From: Zygophlyctis sp. KS116
Lineage: Eukaryota; Chytridiomycota
Reading direction: 5' to 3'
NCBI GenBank assembly: GCA_054661495.1
Contig: BAAFSQ010000062.1
Coordinates: forward strand, 1-47,471
DNA length: 47,471 nucleotides
The position numbers and the translations under genes were made by a program. The notes beneath the pieces are model-generated. The model saw nothing but the letters and a program-made list of their open reading frames with translations, searched no databases and was not told where the DNA came from. Below are positions 12,043 to 22,900 of this stretch, piece by piece (positions within the stretch are counted from its first letter, which is position 1; every line of letters starts with the position of its first letter).

Positions 12043-12888
12043 ATGGAATTAGATGAGATGTATCATGGCTCTAATCAATTAGATCACTTGTTATCTACCA
12101 ACATGCCGTCTGCTGATGAGGTTGGCGTCCTCAATTTTCAAAATCTAATGGATAATTACTTTTTTGAACCTTCTCAAGAATCACAGGATGGACAGCAGCA
12201 AGACTCCTTAACTGAATTGAATCATCATGCCAATGCCATGTTGAACATGAAGCCATCATTGTATACTGATACATTGCTTCATGGACTAAGTATTCAACCT
12301 CAACAAAGTGGAAACTTTTATGATAATACTAGTTTTCCAGTAATTCCTATGCTTCAAACCACTCCAAATCTATCATCAGATGATGAGAGAATGTCTGCAT
12401 TATGGGGATCTTTGGAATCGGCTTCTGAATTTACAGACTCTCCAAGATTTGGATCAAACATCACTCCTCCTGATAGTTCTTATGACTCATTTACTTTTGG
12501 AGATAATGGTTCTAGTCCTTTTAATCCTGATGTATTCTTGATGCCCCCTTTGGACAATCAAAAAGGATTAATGCCATTTTCTGGAGGAAGAGCCAGATCA
12601 AATTCTGCATTATCTCTTCTTGATGAATCATTTAGTGACTCTTCTTTTCTTCAATCAGCAACTCCAAAAAGACAAAGATCAGCTTCAAACCCAAATCCTG
12701 ATAAAAAGAAAAAGACATTTTATTGTCATTTATGTCCGACAACATTTTCTAGGAATCATGATCTAAAGAGACATATCAGAATTCATTTGGGAATAAGACC
12801 TCACAAGTGTCAAACATGTCCGAAAACTTTCACTAGAGCTGATGCATTGCATCGTCATGTTCATATCCGTGGATGCAGAGGGATGTAG
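12043..12888 (+). CDS. C2H2 zinc-finger transcription factor (two fingers)
   Basis: A single exon of 281 residues. The first 225 residues are acidic, Ser/Asn/Gln-rich and disordered, like a fungal activation domain, and include a basic Ser stretch (RARSNSALSLLDES). A basic segment (NPDKKKKTF) that may act as a nuclear signal leads into finger 1 (CHLCPTTFSRNHDLKRHIRIH) and finger 2 (CQTCPKTFTRADALHRH), which ends in a Cys (HIRGC) at the very C-terminus. Finger 1 is canonical C2H2. The second finger may use the terminal Cys as its last ligand, as several fungal regulators do. The layout recalls stress or morphogenesis regulators, but two fingers are not enough to assign an ortholog. AATAAA follows at 12909. 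Confidence 0.88.
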   Translation: MELDEMYHGSNQLDHLLSTNMPSADEVGVLNFQNLMDNYFFEPSQESQDGQQQDSLTELNHHANAMLNMKPSLYTDTLLHGLSIQPQQSGNFYDNTSFPVIPMLQTTPNLSSDDERMSALWGSLESASEFTDSPRFGSNITPPDSSYDSFTFGDNGSSPFNPDVFLMPPLDNQKGLMPFSGGRARSNSALSLLDESFSDSSFLQSATPKRQRSASNPNPDKKKKTFYCHLCPTTFSRNHDLKRHIRIHLGIRPHKCQTCPKTFTRADALHRHVHIRGCRGM

Positions 12889-12908
12889 AATTTGAAGTGA
12901 AAATAGTC

Positions 12909-12914
12909 AATAAA
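12909..12914 (+). terminator. Polyadenylation signal AATAAA of the C2H2 gene
   Basis: A perfect AATAAA lies 20 nt after the stop at 12888, inside the 83-nt gap to the convergent CNOT9 gene. Position and sequence fit a poly(A) signal. There is no transcript evidence. Confidence 0.5.
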
Positions 12915-12971
12915 GACCCTTTTGTGATTTTTTTTAAAATTCTGTATTTTCAAACTAATTCACTAAATGTT

Positions 12972-13998
12972 TTAAGATCCTTCAGACAAATTCAACAATA
13001 AAGTTGTCAAACATCTAATGTAAAAATTTCAAATGTAAAAATACCTTTTAGTAGTCATATCGTCCTTCAAAATTTGAGAAAATGTAGAATCACGAAGTGG
13101 TTCAGGCAAACATTGTCGAAGTGCTTCTCTAGCTCTTGAATTATCAGATAGTCTTAAATAACATCTTATTACATGTTTCAAGAGTCTTATAGACTGCTGT
13201 TCTACCAACTGACCGACCATATTTCCAAGAACAGTAGCAACAGCATAAAACCGTTCATAAGTTTGACATATATAAGTCAGTCCCATATCATCCAGTAATA
13301 TTTTTTGAACAATAAATATAGCTACCTAAATCATTTTAACAAACTCTACCTACAGTCTTTGATAGTTCACTTCCAGTTTCCATAATTCTTAAACATAGAG
13401 GTATAATTTCCGTTGATAGTAAAAAGTTTATAACTTCAGTGTTATCATTCTTTTAGATTAATCTTTTGATTGTATACCTTGACTAGTGCACCAATCACTC
13501 CAAGACTTGTCAATCTTAAATATTCAAAAGGTCTTGTTTTGGAAGTAGTATTTAAAAATGGATATAAAAACAATGGTATGTGAGCATTCAAGAATAATAC
13601 TCTAGTTTCATTATGTGAAGCGACACATTGTAGTAGAGCTAATGCATTACATACTCTATTTGATGCATGACCGGTTAAAGTTGGTGGTGTCAATGCTGGA
13701 TAAACTGAAACGATTTCCTGAAGCAGAGCCGTCATGACTCCAAAAGAGTGCCATAAAATTGGTGCTAGCCTAGAGTATAAATCAGTTTAAAATTAGAGTT
13801 CTAGAAACTAGTTCTCTAAAGATTTGAAACTTACCCTTCGTACGCCTCTCGTTTCTTTGATAATTCAAGCAGCGCAGACTCTCTCGCAGCAGGCAAAGTC
13901 AAGTCCAAGATCAAAGAATACACTTTTTCTTCTTCCTGATATTGTGCCTGGACTGCCGATTGCTGTGCAGTCGTTGGAATAAATGGCGGTCGATTCAT
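12972..13998 (-). CDS. CNOT9: CCR4-NOT complex subunit 9 (Rcd1 / Caf40)
   Basis: An armadillo-repeat subunit of the CCR4-NOT deadenylase complex that docks silencing peptides. Five exons join to 291 residues, the normal family size. Introns: 13770-13834 (65 nt), 13450-13477, 13326-13353 and 13015-13044. Highly conserved blocks are intact: [83 protein letters not shown] and the terminal [20 protein letters not shown]. The last is recovered only by splicing the 30-nt intron near the 3' end. The first intron is the only one over 35 nt found in the window. The start codon lies 31 nt from the stop of the APSES gene upstream on the same strand. Confidence 0.97.
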
Positions 13999-14029
13999 GA
14001 GCGATTTTTTTAAAGTTTAGGAGACGGTT

Positions 14030-15102
14030 CTATTTCTTCTTAACTGCACTTAAAAAGGCTGAAATAACAGCACTTTCATTTAAAAGTTGATTTCCGGCTG
14101 TTGCTATTGATGATCGATACGCTTGATCTATATCACGATCTTCTAATTTTGATTCAATCATATATGAAGTCATTTGTTTAGAATCTGATCTGGTAGATTT
14201 AATAGTTTCATTTAAACTCTTGACTTGAGATTTCCAGGGATAGTATGGATCTGTTGTTTCGTCTAAAACTGCAGATTCTGCAGAGTCTGAAGCTTGTTGA
14301 TCTTGACGAATGAGAAATGCGCTACGTCTACCAGATGGATCAGTTCCACCTAAATATTTTTTAACTTTCCATTTCACAGAACAAAGGTTACAAAGAAGAG
14401 TACCATTTAGACCTTGCTTCCAATCAGATGATAAAATTGTACTACAAACTCCACAATGTTTTTTAGGTGGAGTAAGTCTTTCATTTGATTGGGTACTGGG
14501 GACAAATGGATTCGAAGTTCTAGGACGTCCAACTTTACGAGGAGATCCATCAGTACGACTAGATGGTCGGGGTTTAGAAGGGGAATTGTTGCGATCTGTT
14601 GGTGAAACTCGATTTCGTGTCCGAGGTCGTCCTGGACGTCGTTTTGGTGGTCTTTCATCTATATTTCAATTTCTTTAGGTTTTTTACCATCTGATCCTGA
14701 TACAGAAGATGCAGCTGTTGATCTTACTACTGGCGTTTTTCTTGCAGGGATTGGAGACGATTGGATTTCCTCTAAAAGTTCCGCATCGATGGGCTTGTTT
14801 AATAATTCAGTTATTTGATCTTCTAATCCATATTCTATTGCAATTGATAATGCTTCTTCTTCTGGAATCCATGTACCTTGAAATCCTGCGTAGCCACCTT
14901 GGACCTTTTCATGCTTCATTCTACTGATATCCTTCTCTAGGATTTTTGTACGTTGTGGTTTAGCCAATCCAGCTGCTCTAAGAACTTGTGTTGCATTAAC
15001 ATAATTATCATGAAGTCTTCTCATGACTGATATTCCCTTTATATTCATAACATAAACTCGAGTTCCACTATATGCCGAGAATTTAATTGGTTGCGATGAC
15101 AT
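14030..15102 (-). CDS. APSES/KilA-N DNA-binding protein with two AT-hooks and a GATA zinc finger
   Basis: Two exons with a 29-nt intron (14659-14687) give 347 residues. Residues about 10-110 are an APSES domain of the Swi4/Mbp1 cell-cycle type: GISVMRRLHDNYVNATQVL, QRTKILEKDI and HEKVQGGYAGFQGTWIP. After the splice come two AT-hook cores (RRPGRPRTRN and RKVGRPRTSN), then a GATA-type finger CGVC-x17-CNLC with the conserved Trp and LCN. A polar C-terminal tail follows. There are no ankyrin repeats, which normally follow the APSES domain in Swi4/Mbp1. Three DNA-binding modules in one short protein is an unusual arrangement. It is probably a nuclear transcription regulator, possibly of the G1/S type, but the targets are unknown. 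The start is the first ATG, immediately before the domain. Confidence 0.92.
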
Positions 15103-15364
15103 ATTGGATAATGCGTGAAGTATATAATGGATAATATCAATTGTCTAATTATTACAATGGTCGAATGACGTTACCGGAGGTTTTTGGTCATTGTGTGCAG
15201 TTGAATCATTCATGTCCTAACGAATCTTGTAATTTAAAAGATCTAACTAATTGCAAGAATAATAACTGATTTAGATCTGCATTAGCTCTTTATCTATCTT
15301 CTATTCTCTGCAGAATGCAAATCGCCTGATCAGATATGGCCGCACATGACGACGTCAGCGGCTA
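15103..15364. promoter_or_regulatory. Divergent intergenic region between APSES-GATA and PQ-loop genes
   Basis: These 262 nt separate two divergent starts. A CRE-like element GACGACGTCAGC (about 15349-15360) sits just before the transporter ATG, and ATGACGTTACCGG lies near 15166. The rest is AT-rich without an open frame. The short open frame starting at 15346 is out of frame with the transporter and is not considered coding. Confidence 0.45.
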
Positions 15365-16093
15365 ATGATTGTAATGTCAGATTACCAACGTCAGATACTC
15401 TCAACTGTCCTTGGGAATGCATCAATGGGATTTTGGATGATTGCCCAAATACCACAATTGTACAAAAACTACAAGAGAGGATCTGTCAATGCTCTAAGTC
15501 AAGTATTCTTAAGTATTTGGTTAATTGGAGATATTACTAATTTGATTGGATCTATTCTTACAAACCAACAACCATTTCAAATCAGGCTCGCAGCTTATTT
15601 TGTTTCCATAGATGTGGTAATGCTGATACAATATCTACATTTAAAATCTCAAAGATCGACAGAAACTGAACCTCTTTTACAACCAGATTCTTCTTTAATA
15701 ATACCAATAATTGTATCGTCACTTGCATCCCCTGTATCTGCTCAAATAGACACTATCCCAGATAATTTACATCAACTAGACTATAAAATCGGTCTTTTAG
15801 TTTCTTGGATTTGTGCTCTCTTATATCTATCTTCAAGAATACCCCAAATACTTTTAAATTATAACAAGAAATCAGTGTCTGGCCTCTCTATTTCAATGTT
15901 TATCTGTGCGTTTATGGGAAACTTGACTTATTCTACCTCTCTAATATTGTCGGATGATGCAAACACTGGAGGATCTGAATTTTGGATTAAATCAATTCCA
16001 TTTCTTGTAGGATCCTTTGGGACTCTTTGTCAAGACTTGGTAATTTTCCTTCAAAGTTTCTTATACTCTAAAAAATTCGACAATTCAGCTTAA
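15365..16093 (+). CDS. PQ-loop repeat vacuolar/lysosomal amino-acid transporter (Ypq1/PQLC2-like)
   Basis: A single exon of 242 residues. The PQ-loop family (SWEET/MtN3 fold) exports cationic amino acids from vacuoles or lysosomes. Both diagnostic PQ motifs are present: WMIAQIPQLYKNYKRGSVNA (residues about 23-42) with LSIWLIGDITNLIG, and LSSRIPQILLNYNKKSVSGL (about 153-172) with MFICAFMGNLTYSTS. Seven hydrophobic segments can be counted. A dileucine-like acidic motif (TETEPLLQP) in the central loop fits lysosomal/vacuolar sorting. The first PQ motif follows the start closely, as in yeast Ypq proteins. The stop codon shares bases with the stop of the convergent gene. Confidence 0.93.
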   Translation: MIVMSDYQRQILSTVLGNASMGFWMIAQIPQLYKNYKRGSVNALSQVFLSIWLIGDITNLIGSILTNQQPFQIRLAAYFVSIDVVMLIQYLHLKSQRSTETEPLLQPDSSLIIPIIVSSLASPVSAQIDTIPDNLHQLDYKIGLLVSWICALLYLSSRIPQILLNYNKKSVSGLSISMFICAFMGNLTYSTSLILSDDANTGGSEFWIKSIPFLVGSFGTLCQDLVIFLQSFLYSKKFDNSA

Positions 16094-16806
16094 AGAAATA
16101 TATTTGAATTAGTTTGATTCTTATCTGCAACATGATTTTTTAATTTCAATTGATACATTTCCTTTGCCTTTAAGCCTTGCTCATCTATAAACGTTCTCCC
16201 ATATCTATACTCTTCTGAGCAGTTAAAATGCGAATCTGGCATCGGCAAAATTGAAGCCTTTGTATCTTTATATTTGTAATATGCATCTTTAGGAATTTCT
16301 TTAGAAGAATCCTTTTTAAAACTTGATTGATTTCCTTTTTGGAATTGTTTTTCAGTCATTAGAATATTCTGAAATCCAAACTTTTGCACAGCTTCTTGAG
16401 AATCTTTAGAATCTCTTATTTCCGCAGATTGTAATCTACCGACTGCATTAATTTCATCATTTCTCTTAATCACAGCATTCTTAGAGATTATCCTATCGAA
16501 TCTTCCAAAGTTTGAGACTGGACCAAGAATATAATCATTTCCAGCCGAGCCAGCGATCGATAATCCTAGAGCAAACTGCTGACCATGATACTGAGGCGGA
16601 TACGGTGGAGCAGGCGAAACTCCTGAATCTTTGAGTTTTCTTAGAAATGAAATTCTATTAGAGAATCCAAAAGTAGTTTTCCTACATCGCTTACTGTATG
16701 CCATTGAGCTTTGAATCATTCCTGGAGGGGAATCGCCGCATCTATCCTTGTGTGCCTGCAATCTATTTGGAGGAAAGTCATGGGGTACAAGTGGTCTAGT
16801 TTGCAT
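16090..16806 (-). CDS. Unrecognised 238-residue soluble protein
   Basis: A single uninterrupted exon. The protein is basic and polar, rich in Lys, Ser, Asn and Tyr, with no signal peptide, membrane span or cysteine pattern. Visible segments include KTTFGFSNRISFLRKL, a proline patch VSPAPPYPPQYHG, GNDYILGPVSNFGRFDRII and KDAYYKYKDTKASILPMP. The C-terminal third is charged and may be helical (QGLKAKEMYQLKLKNHVADK). I recognise no family. The gene is head-to-head with POL2 (70 nt between first ATGs) and tail-to-tail with the transporter, sharing stop-codon bases. An open frame this long in AT-rich DNA, fitting exactly between neighbours, supports a real gene. Confidence 0.75.
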   Translation of the reverse strand: MQTRPLVPHDFPPNRLQAHKDRCGDSPPGMIQSSMAYSKRCRKTTFGFSNRISFLRKLKDSGVSPAPPYPPQYHGQQFALGLSIAGSAGNDYILGPVSNFGRFDRIISKNAVIKRNDEINAVGRLQSAEIRDSKDSQEAVQKFGFQNILMTEKQFQKGNQSSFKKDSSKEIPKDAYYKYKDTKASILPMPDSHFNCSEEYRYGRTFIDEQGLKAKEMYQLKLKNHVADKNQTNSNIFL

Positions 16807-16942
16807 TTATGATTATGCAAGTCAATATTTACTCTAGGATAATGAACAATGGACTTAAATCGATAGACAATGAACAATGGAAATAGTTTCGGACAATCGA
16901 CAAGCGCTGACGTCCGAAGCGCGCTCTTCATTTTCATTTCGG
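16807..16942. promoter_or_regulatory. Compact divergent promoter region of POL2 with three TTCGGA/TCCGAA motifs
   Basis: Between the minus-strand start at 16806 and the second POL2 ATG (16943) lie TTCGGAC (16888-16894), GTCCGAA (16912-16918) and TTCGGA (16938-16943). The same heptamer recurs in four other 5' regions of the window. Two of the three copies lie after the first possible POL2 ATG (16877). This suggests the region is regulatory and that translation may really start at 16943. A GACGTC core overlaps the second copy. Confidence 0.45.
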
Positions 16943-19900
16943 ATGGCAAAAACGTTTGGATTGGTGCAAAAGTCAAAGTTTGGAAAGCGCAGATATACTC
17001 AATCAAAACAATATCATCAACGTCTGACAGGATCAGGTAGCTCAAAAGCAAAGGCTTCGCAACCCGCTTTAGGAGACGCAGGATACAATAGAGACGATCT
17101 GCAGGCTAAAAATGATATGGACGCTTTAATGGGGTTTGATAGCTATGTACAGGGACCGGAAAGACTAGGCTGGCTAGTTAATATGCACCCAACGGTTGTC
17201 TATGAAAGTGAATCAGATTCAGGGAAATCTGGTTGTGATTTGTATTTTATTACAGAAGAACGGGAAACATTTAAAGCCACTGTATTGTTTGAACCGTACT
17301 TTTATATAATTTGCAAGGTATTTTTTTATTTTTAGAAAAATTAGGAAAATACTTTGGTGGAAGTTGAAGATTACTTGAGGAGAAAGTTTTCAAAGACTTT
17401 ATTGTCTTTACAAAAAGTGGAAAAGGATGATTTAAGCTTACCAAATCATTTATTGGGAAACAAAAGGAATCTAATTAAACTATTATTCAAGAATACGCAA
17501 GATTTGATATCTGTAAAGAATGTATTAAGGCCGGCGGCCGATATAAATAGGAAAAAAATGGAAAATACAGGAATGTTTGAACAGGTTCAAGGGTAATATT
17601 ATTTATTTTAACTTTAGACTAACTGAAGCTAATCATCAACCTTTTGAAAAATCTGAAAAAATATCCAGTAAAAATACTCAAGATGTTCTTGAAAATATAC
17701 TGGAATTACGTGAATTTGATGTCCAATATTATATAAGAGTAGCTATAGATTGTGGTATATTTCTTATATTTTTCTTAAAAATAGATTTAAGAGTGGGATT
17801 ATGGTATTCTGTAAAGGCTATACAAGGAATGATAAATATTAAATCATGTCCCGAAAAAATTACTAGAGCTGATCCTATTATATTTGCATTTGATATAGAA
17901 ACTACTAAACTTCCGCTCAAGTTTCCTGATTCTAGTTTTGATAATATCATGATGATTTCTTATATGGTAGATGGTCAAGGATTTCTCATTACTAATCGAG
18001 AAATTGTTAGTGAAGATATTGATGATTTTGATTATACACCAAAGCCTGAATTTGAAGGACCATTTATGATTTTTAATGAGGAAGACGAGGTAGAATGGTA
18101 TAATTTAAGCTTTAGATTGCTCTTTTAAGGAGATTCTTTGAACATATTCGTGAAATTAAACCAACGGTTTTTGTCACTTATAATGGAGATTTTTTCGATT
18201 TTCCTTTTATTGAAGCTCGAGCTAATTTTCATGGATTGAATATGCAGAATGAAATTGGTATATTCAAGAATGGCAGTGGTGAATATAGTTCTTTTACTGC
18301 GATGCACATGGACTGCTTTTGTTGGGTGAAACGTGATTCATACTTGCCACAAGGGAGTCAAGGATTAAAGGTGAATATATAGCTTTAATTCTTAGGCTGT
18401 GACTACAGCTAAACTTGGATATGATCCTGCTGAATTGGATCCCGAAGATATGACACGGTAGAATATCCGAACTGATTAAATAGATTTGCTGCCGAAAAGC
18501 CTCAGGTTCTCGCTGAATATTCCGTTTCTGATGCTGTAGCTACATATTACCTCTATATGAAATACGTCAATCCATTTATCTTCTCATTGTGTAATATTAT
18601 CCCGATGAATCCTGACGATGTGCTAAGAAGAGGATCTGGTACACTTTGCGAACATCTATTGATGGTAATTCTATCTATATTAAGAATAGGTGCAAGCTTT
18701 TAAGGCCAATGTCATTATGCCAAATAAGCATCAAGATGACGGAATTAAATTCTTTCAAGGCCATCTGTTAGAGAGTGAGACGTATGTCGGTGGGCATGTT
18801 GAAGCTTTGGAGGCTGGAGTCTTTAGAAGTGATATTCCTACAAAATTCCGTTTGGTTCCTTCGGCTTTCCAACAGGTATAGCGAAATTTGCTCATAAATG
18901 TAGTTAATTGATGAGCTTGATAATGCGTTAACATTTTCCATTCAAATCGAGGGCAAAATAAATATGGAGGATGTCTCAAATTATCAAGAGGTATAAATCC
19001 GTGGTTAATTTTAACTTTAGGTTAAAGACCAAATAACTGAGGCTTTAGTCGAACTTAGAAATACTCCTAATAGAATCGAGAAGCCTTCAATCTACCATTT
19101 GGATGTTGCGGCCATGTACCCCAATATTATTCTGACAAATCGACTTCAACCAGATGCTATTGTTAATGAAAGCATTTGTGCTACCTGTGATTTCAATCAA
19201 GGCCCTGAAAGTCAGTGCCAGAGACGGATGGAATGGTCATGGAGAGGAGAATATATGCCTGCGAAAAAAAGTGAATATAATATGATTCGACATCAACTAG
19301 AACAAGAATCATTTCCCTCTAAATATGATCCGGATATTTTGAAATCATTTCACGACCTTTCATTATCGGAGCAATCTGTGACAATCAAGAAAAGATTGGC
19401 AGACTATAGCCGAAAAGTTTACAACCGTATTCATGAACACACTGTAATTCAAAAAGAATCTATCGCTTGTCAGCGAGAAAATCCCTTCTATATTAATACA
19501 GTGCGTAATTTCAGAGATAGACGTTATGAATACAAAGGACTTTTAAAATTATGGAAGAAAAAAGCAGATGAAGCTTCATCTGATGGTGATACGATGGCTT
19601 TAGACGAGGCTAAGCGGCTAATTACAGTATATGATAGTTTGCAATTAGCGCACAAATGTATCTTGAACTCTTTTTATGGCTATGTGATGCGGAAAGGTGC
19701 AAGATGGTATAGTATGGAGATGGCTGGAATCGTGTGCTTGACTGGATCTAGAATTATTCAGCTTGCTCGTAGTCGTGTAGAACAAATCGGTCGGCCGCTA
19801 GAGCTAGATACTGATGGTATATGGTGTATTGTACCAGCAACTTTTCCAGACAATTTTGTTTTTAGTCTCAAGAATGGAAAATCATTTCCAATTTCATATC

Positions 19901-22900
19901 CATGTGTAATGTTGAATCACTTGGTCCATGATCAATTTACAAACCATCAATACCAAGAACTTCAGGATGAAGACTCTTACAAATATTCAATGAGAAGTGA
20001 AAACAGTATTTTTTTCGAAGTCGATGGACCGTACAGGGCCATGATTTTGCCATCATCAACAGAAGAAGATAAGCTATTAAAAAAAAGATATGCTGTATTC
20101 AATGATGATGGCACATTGGCCGAATTAAAGGGGTTTGAAATCAAACGTAGAGGTGAATTGAAACTGATCAAGATTTTTCAAAGTGAAATATTCAAGGCCT
20201 TTCTCTTGGGCACAAATTTGGAAGAATGCTATGAATCGGTCGCGCTCGTAGCTAACAGATGGTTGGATGTTTTATACAGTAAAGGAATAGAACACACAGA
20301 CGAGGAGTTATTTGATTTGATTTCGGAGAATAGAAGCATGTCTAAATCATTAGAATACTATGGTGCTCAAAAGTCCACCTCAATCAGTACCGCCAAGCGT
20401 TTGGCTGAATTTTTAGGTGATCAAATGGTCAAAGATAAGGGACTTAACTGCAAATTCATCATCTCTCAAAAGCCTGTTGGAGCTCCTGTTAGTGAAAGGG
20501 CTATTCCAGTTGTGATTTTTCAAGCTGAGCCGAGTATTCAAAAACATTTTCTTCGTAAGTGGCTAAAAGATTCATCTATTCAAACTCCCAATATACGTGA
20601 AATTGTAGATTGGAAATACTACTACGAAAGGTTTGGTAGCGTAATTCAAAAAATTATTACCATTCCAGCTGCAATGCAGGGAATCAAAAACCCCGTCCCG
20701 AGAATTGCTCATCCTGATTGGCTATTCAAACGAGTGGCAGCGTTAGATGATAAGGTCAAACAAATCCGCATCACCGATTTTTTCAATCCTAAAGCTTCAA
20801 AAGAGGAAGGTTCAGATGGAAATATCTCTGATAGGGGCTCAGTTGATCTAGAAGATATAAGAATTCCATTTTCGTCTCAGATTTCTCCAATGAAAAAGGA
20901 AATGAATCCACCAGAGAAAAATTCAGCCGAAAAACCTGATATGATGACTGATTACTACGGATGGCTTGCTTTACAGAAAGAAAAATGGCGCTTGATGGTG
21001 AAGAAAAATATAAGCGACCGTGCCTTGCATGGTTCAGATTATGAGCGACAAAAAAAGCTCAGGACATTTGAAAAAAATAGCATTGAAGGATTTCTACATC
21101 GTCAGGCTGACACTATTCTCAGATTTTCTTGGAATATTTTGCAAATCACAGAAACCGATATCCCTGGAAATTTCAGAGTTTGGGCACTTGTGGAGAATAA
21201 TGTGTATTCTATAAAGCTCTCAATTCCGAGAATTTTTTATGTTAATAGTAGAGTTTACAATCCAGAATTGGAAAATATTTCCTCGGCTTATAAAGTTATA
21301 GGAGTAAACAAAACTTTACCGAGATCTCAGACATGCATGTATCTCTACGAATTTACTATGACAGAGTCTTTTTATATTGAAAATTCTGGACGGTTTGCTC
21401 AGCTATTCAATCATGAAAATATTGAGGGAGTTTATGAACTTCAAATTCCTTTGATATTTAGAGCTTTAACCCTTTTGGGATCTGTCGTTAAAGTACAACG
21501 CCATCGAATCTCTGAAAAGAAAGGCCTTGATTCTTCGTTTGAAATTGATGATCTTGCTCGGGACTTAAAAACAGCTAATTCATATATCCCAAGAGAATTC
21601 AAGTTGAATTATTTATTCTTATTTCATTGCTCTAGTGAAAATGGTGTTCGACAAGTTTTTGGTCTTTTTTCCGCACCAAGTAATATTCTTTGGATTGTCA
21701 TTGTTGACCCTGGTCAGAATCAGGAAGCAGTACCTAATGTTAAGAAAATTTACAGTGATAAACGTGCAGACTCTGCTCCTTTTGCAACTCAAAGTACTGA
21801 CTTAATGGAAATTTCTGACATGATTGAATATCCCGAGAATTTGGATGTTAAAGTTTCACTACATTCTCAGGAGAAAGATGCTTTGCAAGCTTTAAACAGG
21901 GCATTTGGAGAATACAAGGATCAACGCAAAGGAAATACAGTAGTAGCTCTACAATCAGCGCACTCGATAAGACATTTAAGTATGTTAGGTTTGTCAATCT
22001 CCTTGGATTTTCCAATCTTGTCCGTGCCTTTCCATCAAGCGGACAACATATTTCCCGCTTTCGGGTGGCAATCAAACTGTATAAGAAGAATGATTGATCA
22101 CTATTTTAATCTTAACGACTTTTTAAAAGATCGTCTTTCTCTTGCAAGATACGGAGATGTTCCCATTTGTAATATTGATCATGACTATACTGTTTTTTTG
22201 TCAGATTTATTTCTCTCTAGAAAATTAAAACGGGCTGATATGATAAGTTGGTATTCACCTTCTGAAAAGCCCGATCTTGGAGGAAGGGAGTTGGATGATA
22301 ATAAACATGATTTGGATGAATTGGCGATTACTGAAATAAATGTGCCAGGTAATTATCCTACTGTATGTATTGAATTGAATGTATGGGACCTGGCATTAAA
22401 CACTCTTATTCAGTCGAGTATTTTTGACGAATTCGAAGGAAGTTTCGGTGGCCAAGTTGAAATGAAATCACATTTATTAGATCATCATCTAAAAAATGCT
22501 GAAGAAGGCCATGGGCAGAAAGATTCTCTGAGCTCTTTTGCTAGCGCTGGTGAAAGTCGGATTTCAACTGTCACATTTGGAATTATCCGTAATATGATTA
22601 GATCATGGTCAGAAGACATTGTAAAACACAAAAGGATAGCGTCATCAATGCTAGAACATTTATACAGGTGGATAACCAGCTCATCATCTCGACTATTTGA
22701 CCCAGCTATATATCATCTAATTCATGAATTGATGAAGCGTGTTTATATTCATTTAATAGCCGATCTGAAAACTTATGGATCTCAGATAATTTACGCATCA
22801 TTTCACAAAGTTGTACTCGCTACCGCAAAGGCTGATGTTAATAATGCAATAGCTTATATGACATATTTACTTCATTCATTACGGAAAAAGGAAATGTTTA

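Noticed and set aside
14310-14678. 122-codon + strand open frame opposite the APSES-GATA gene
   Set aside because: It is antisense of the Arg/Pro-rich AT-hook and GATA region; the minus strand has clear domains and an intron.
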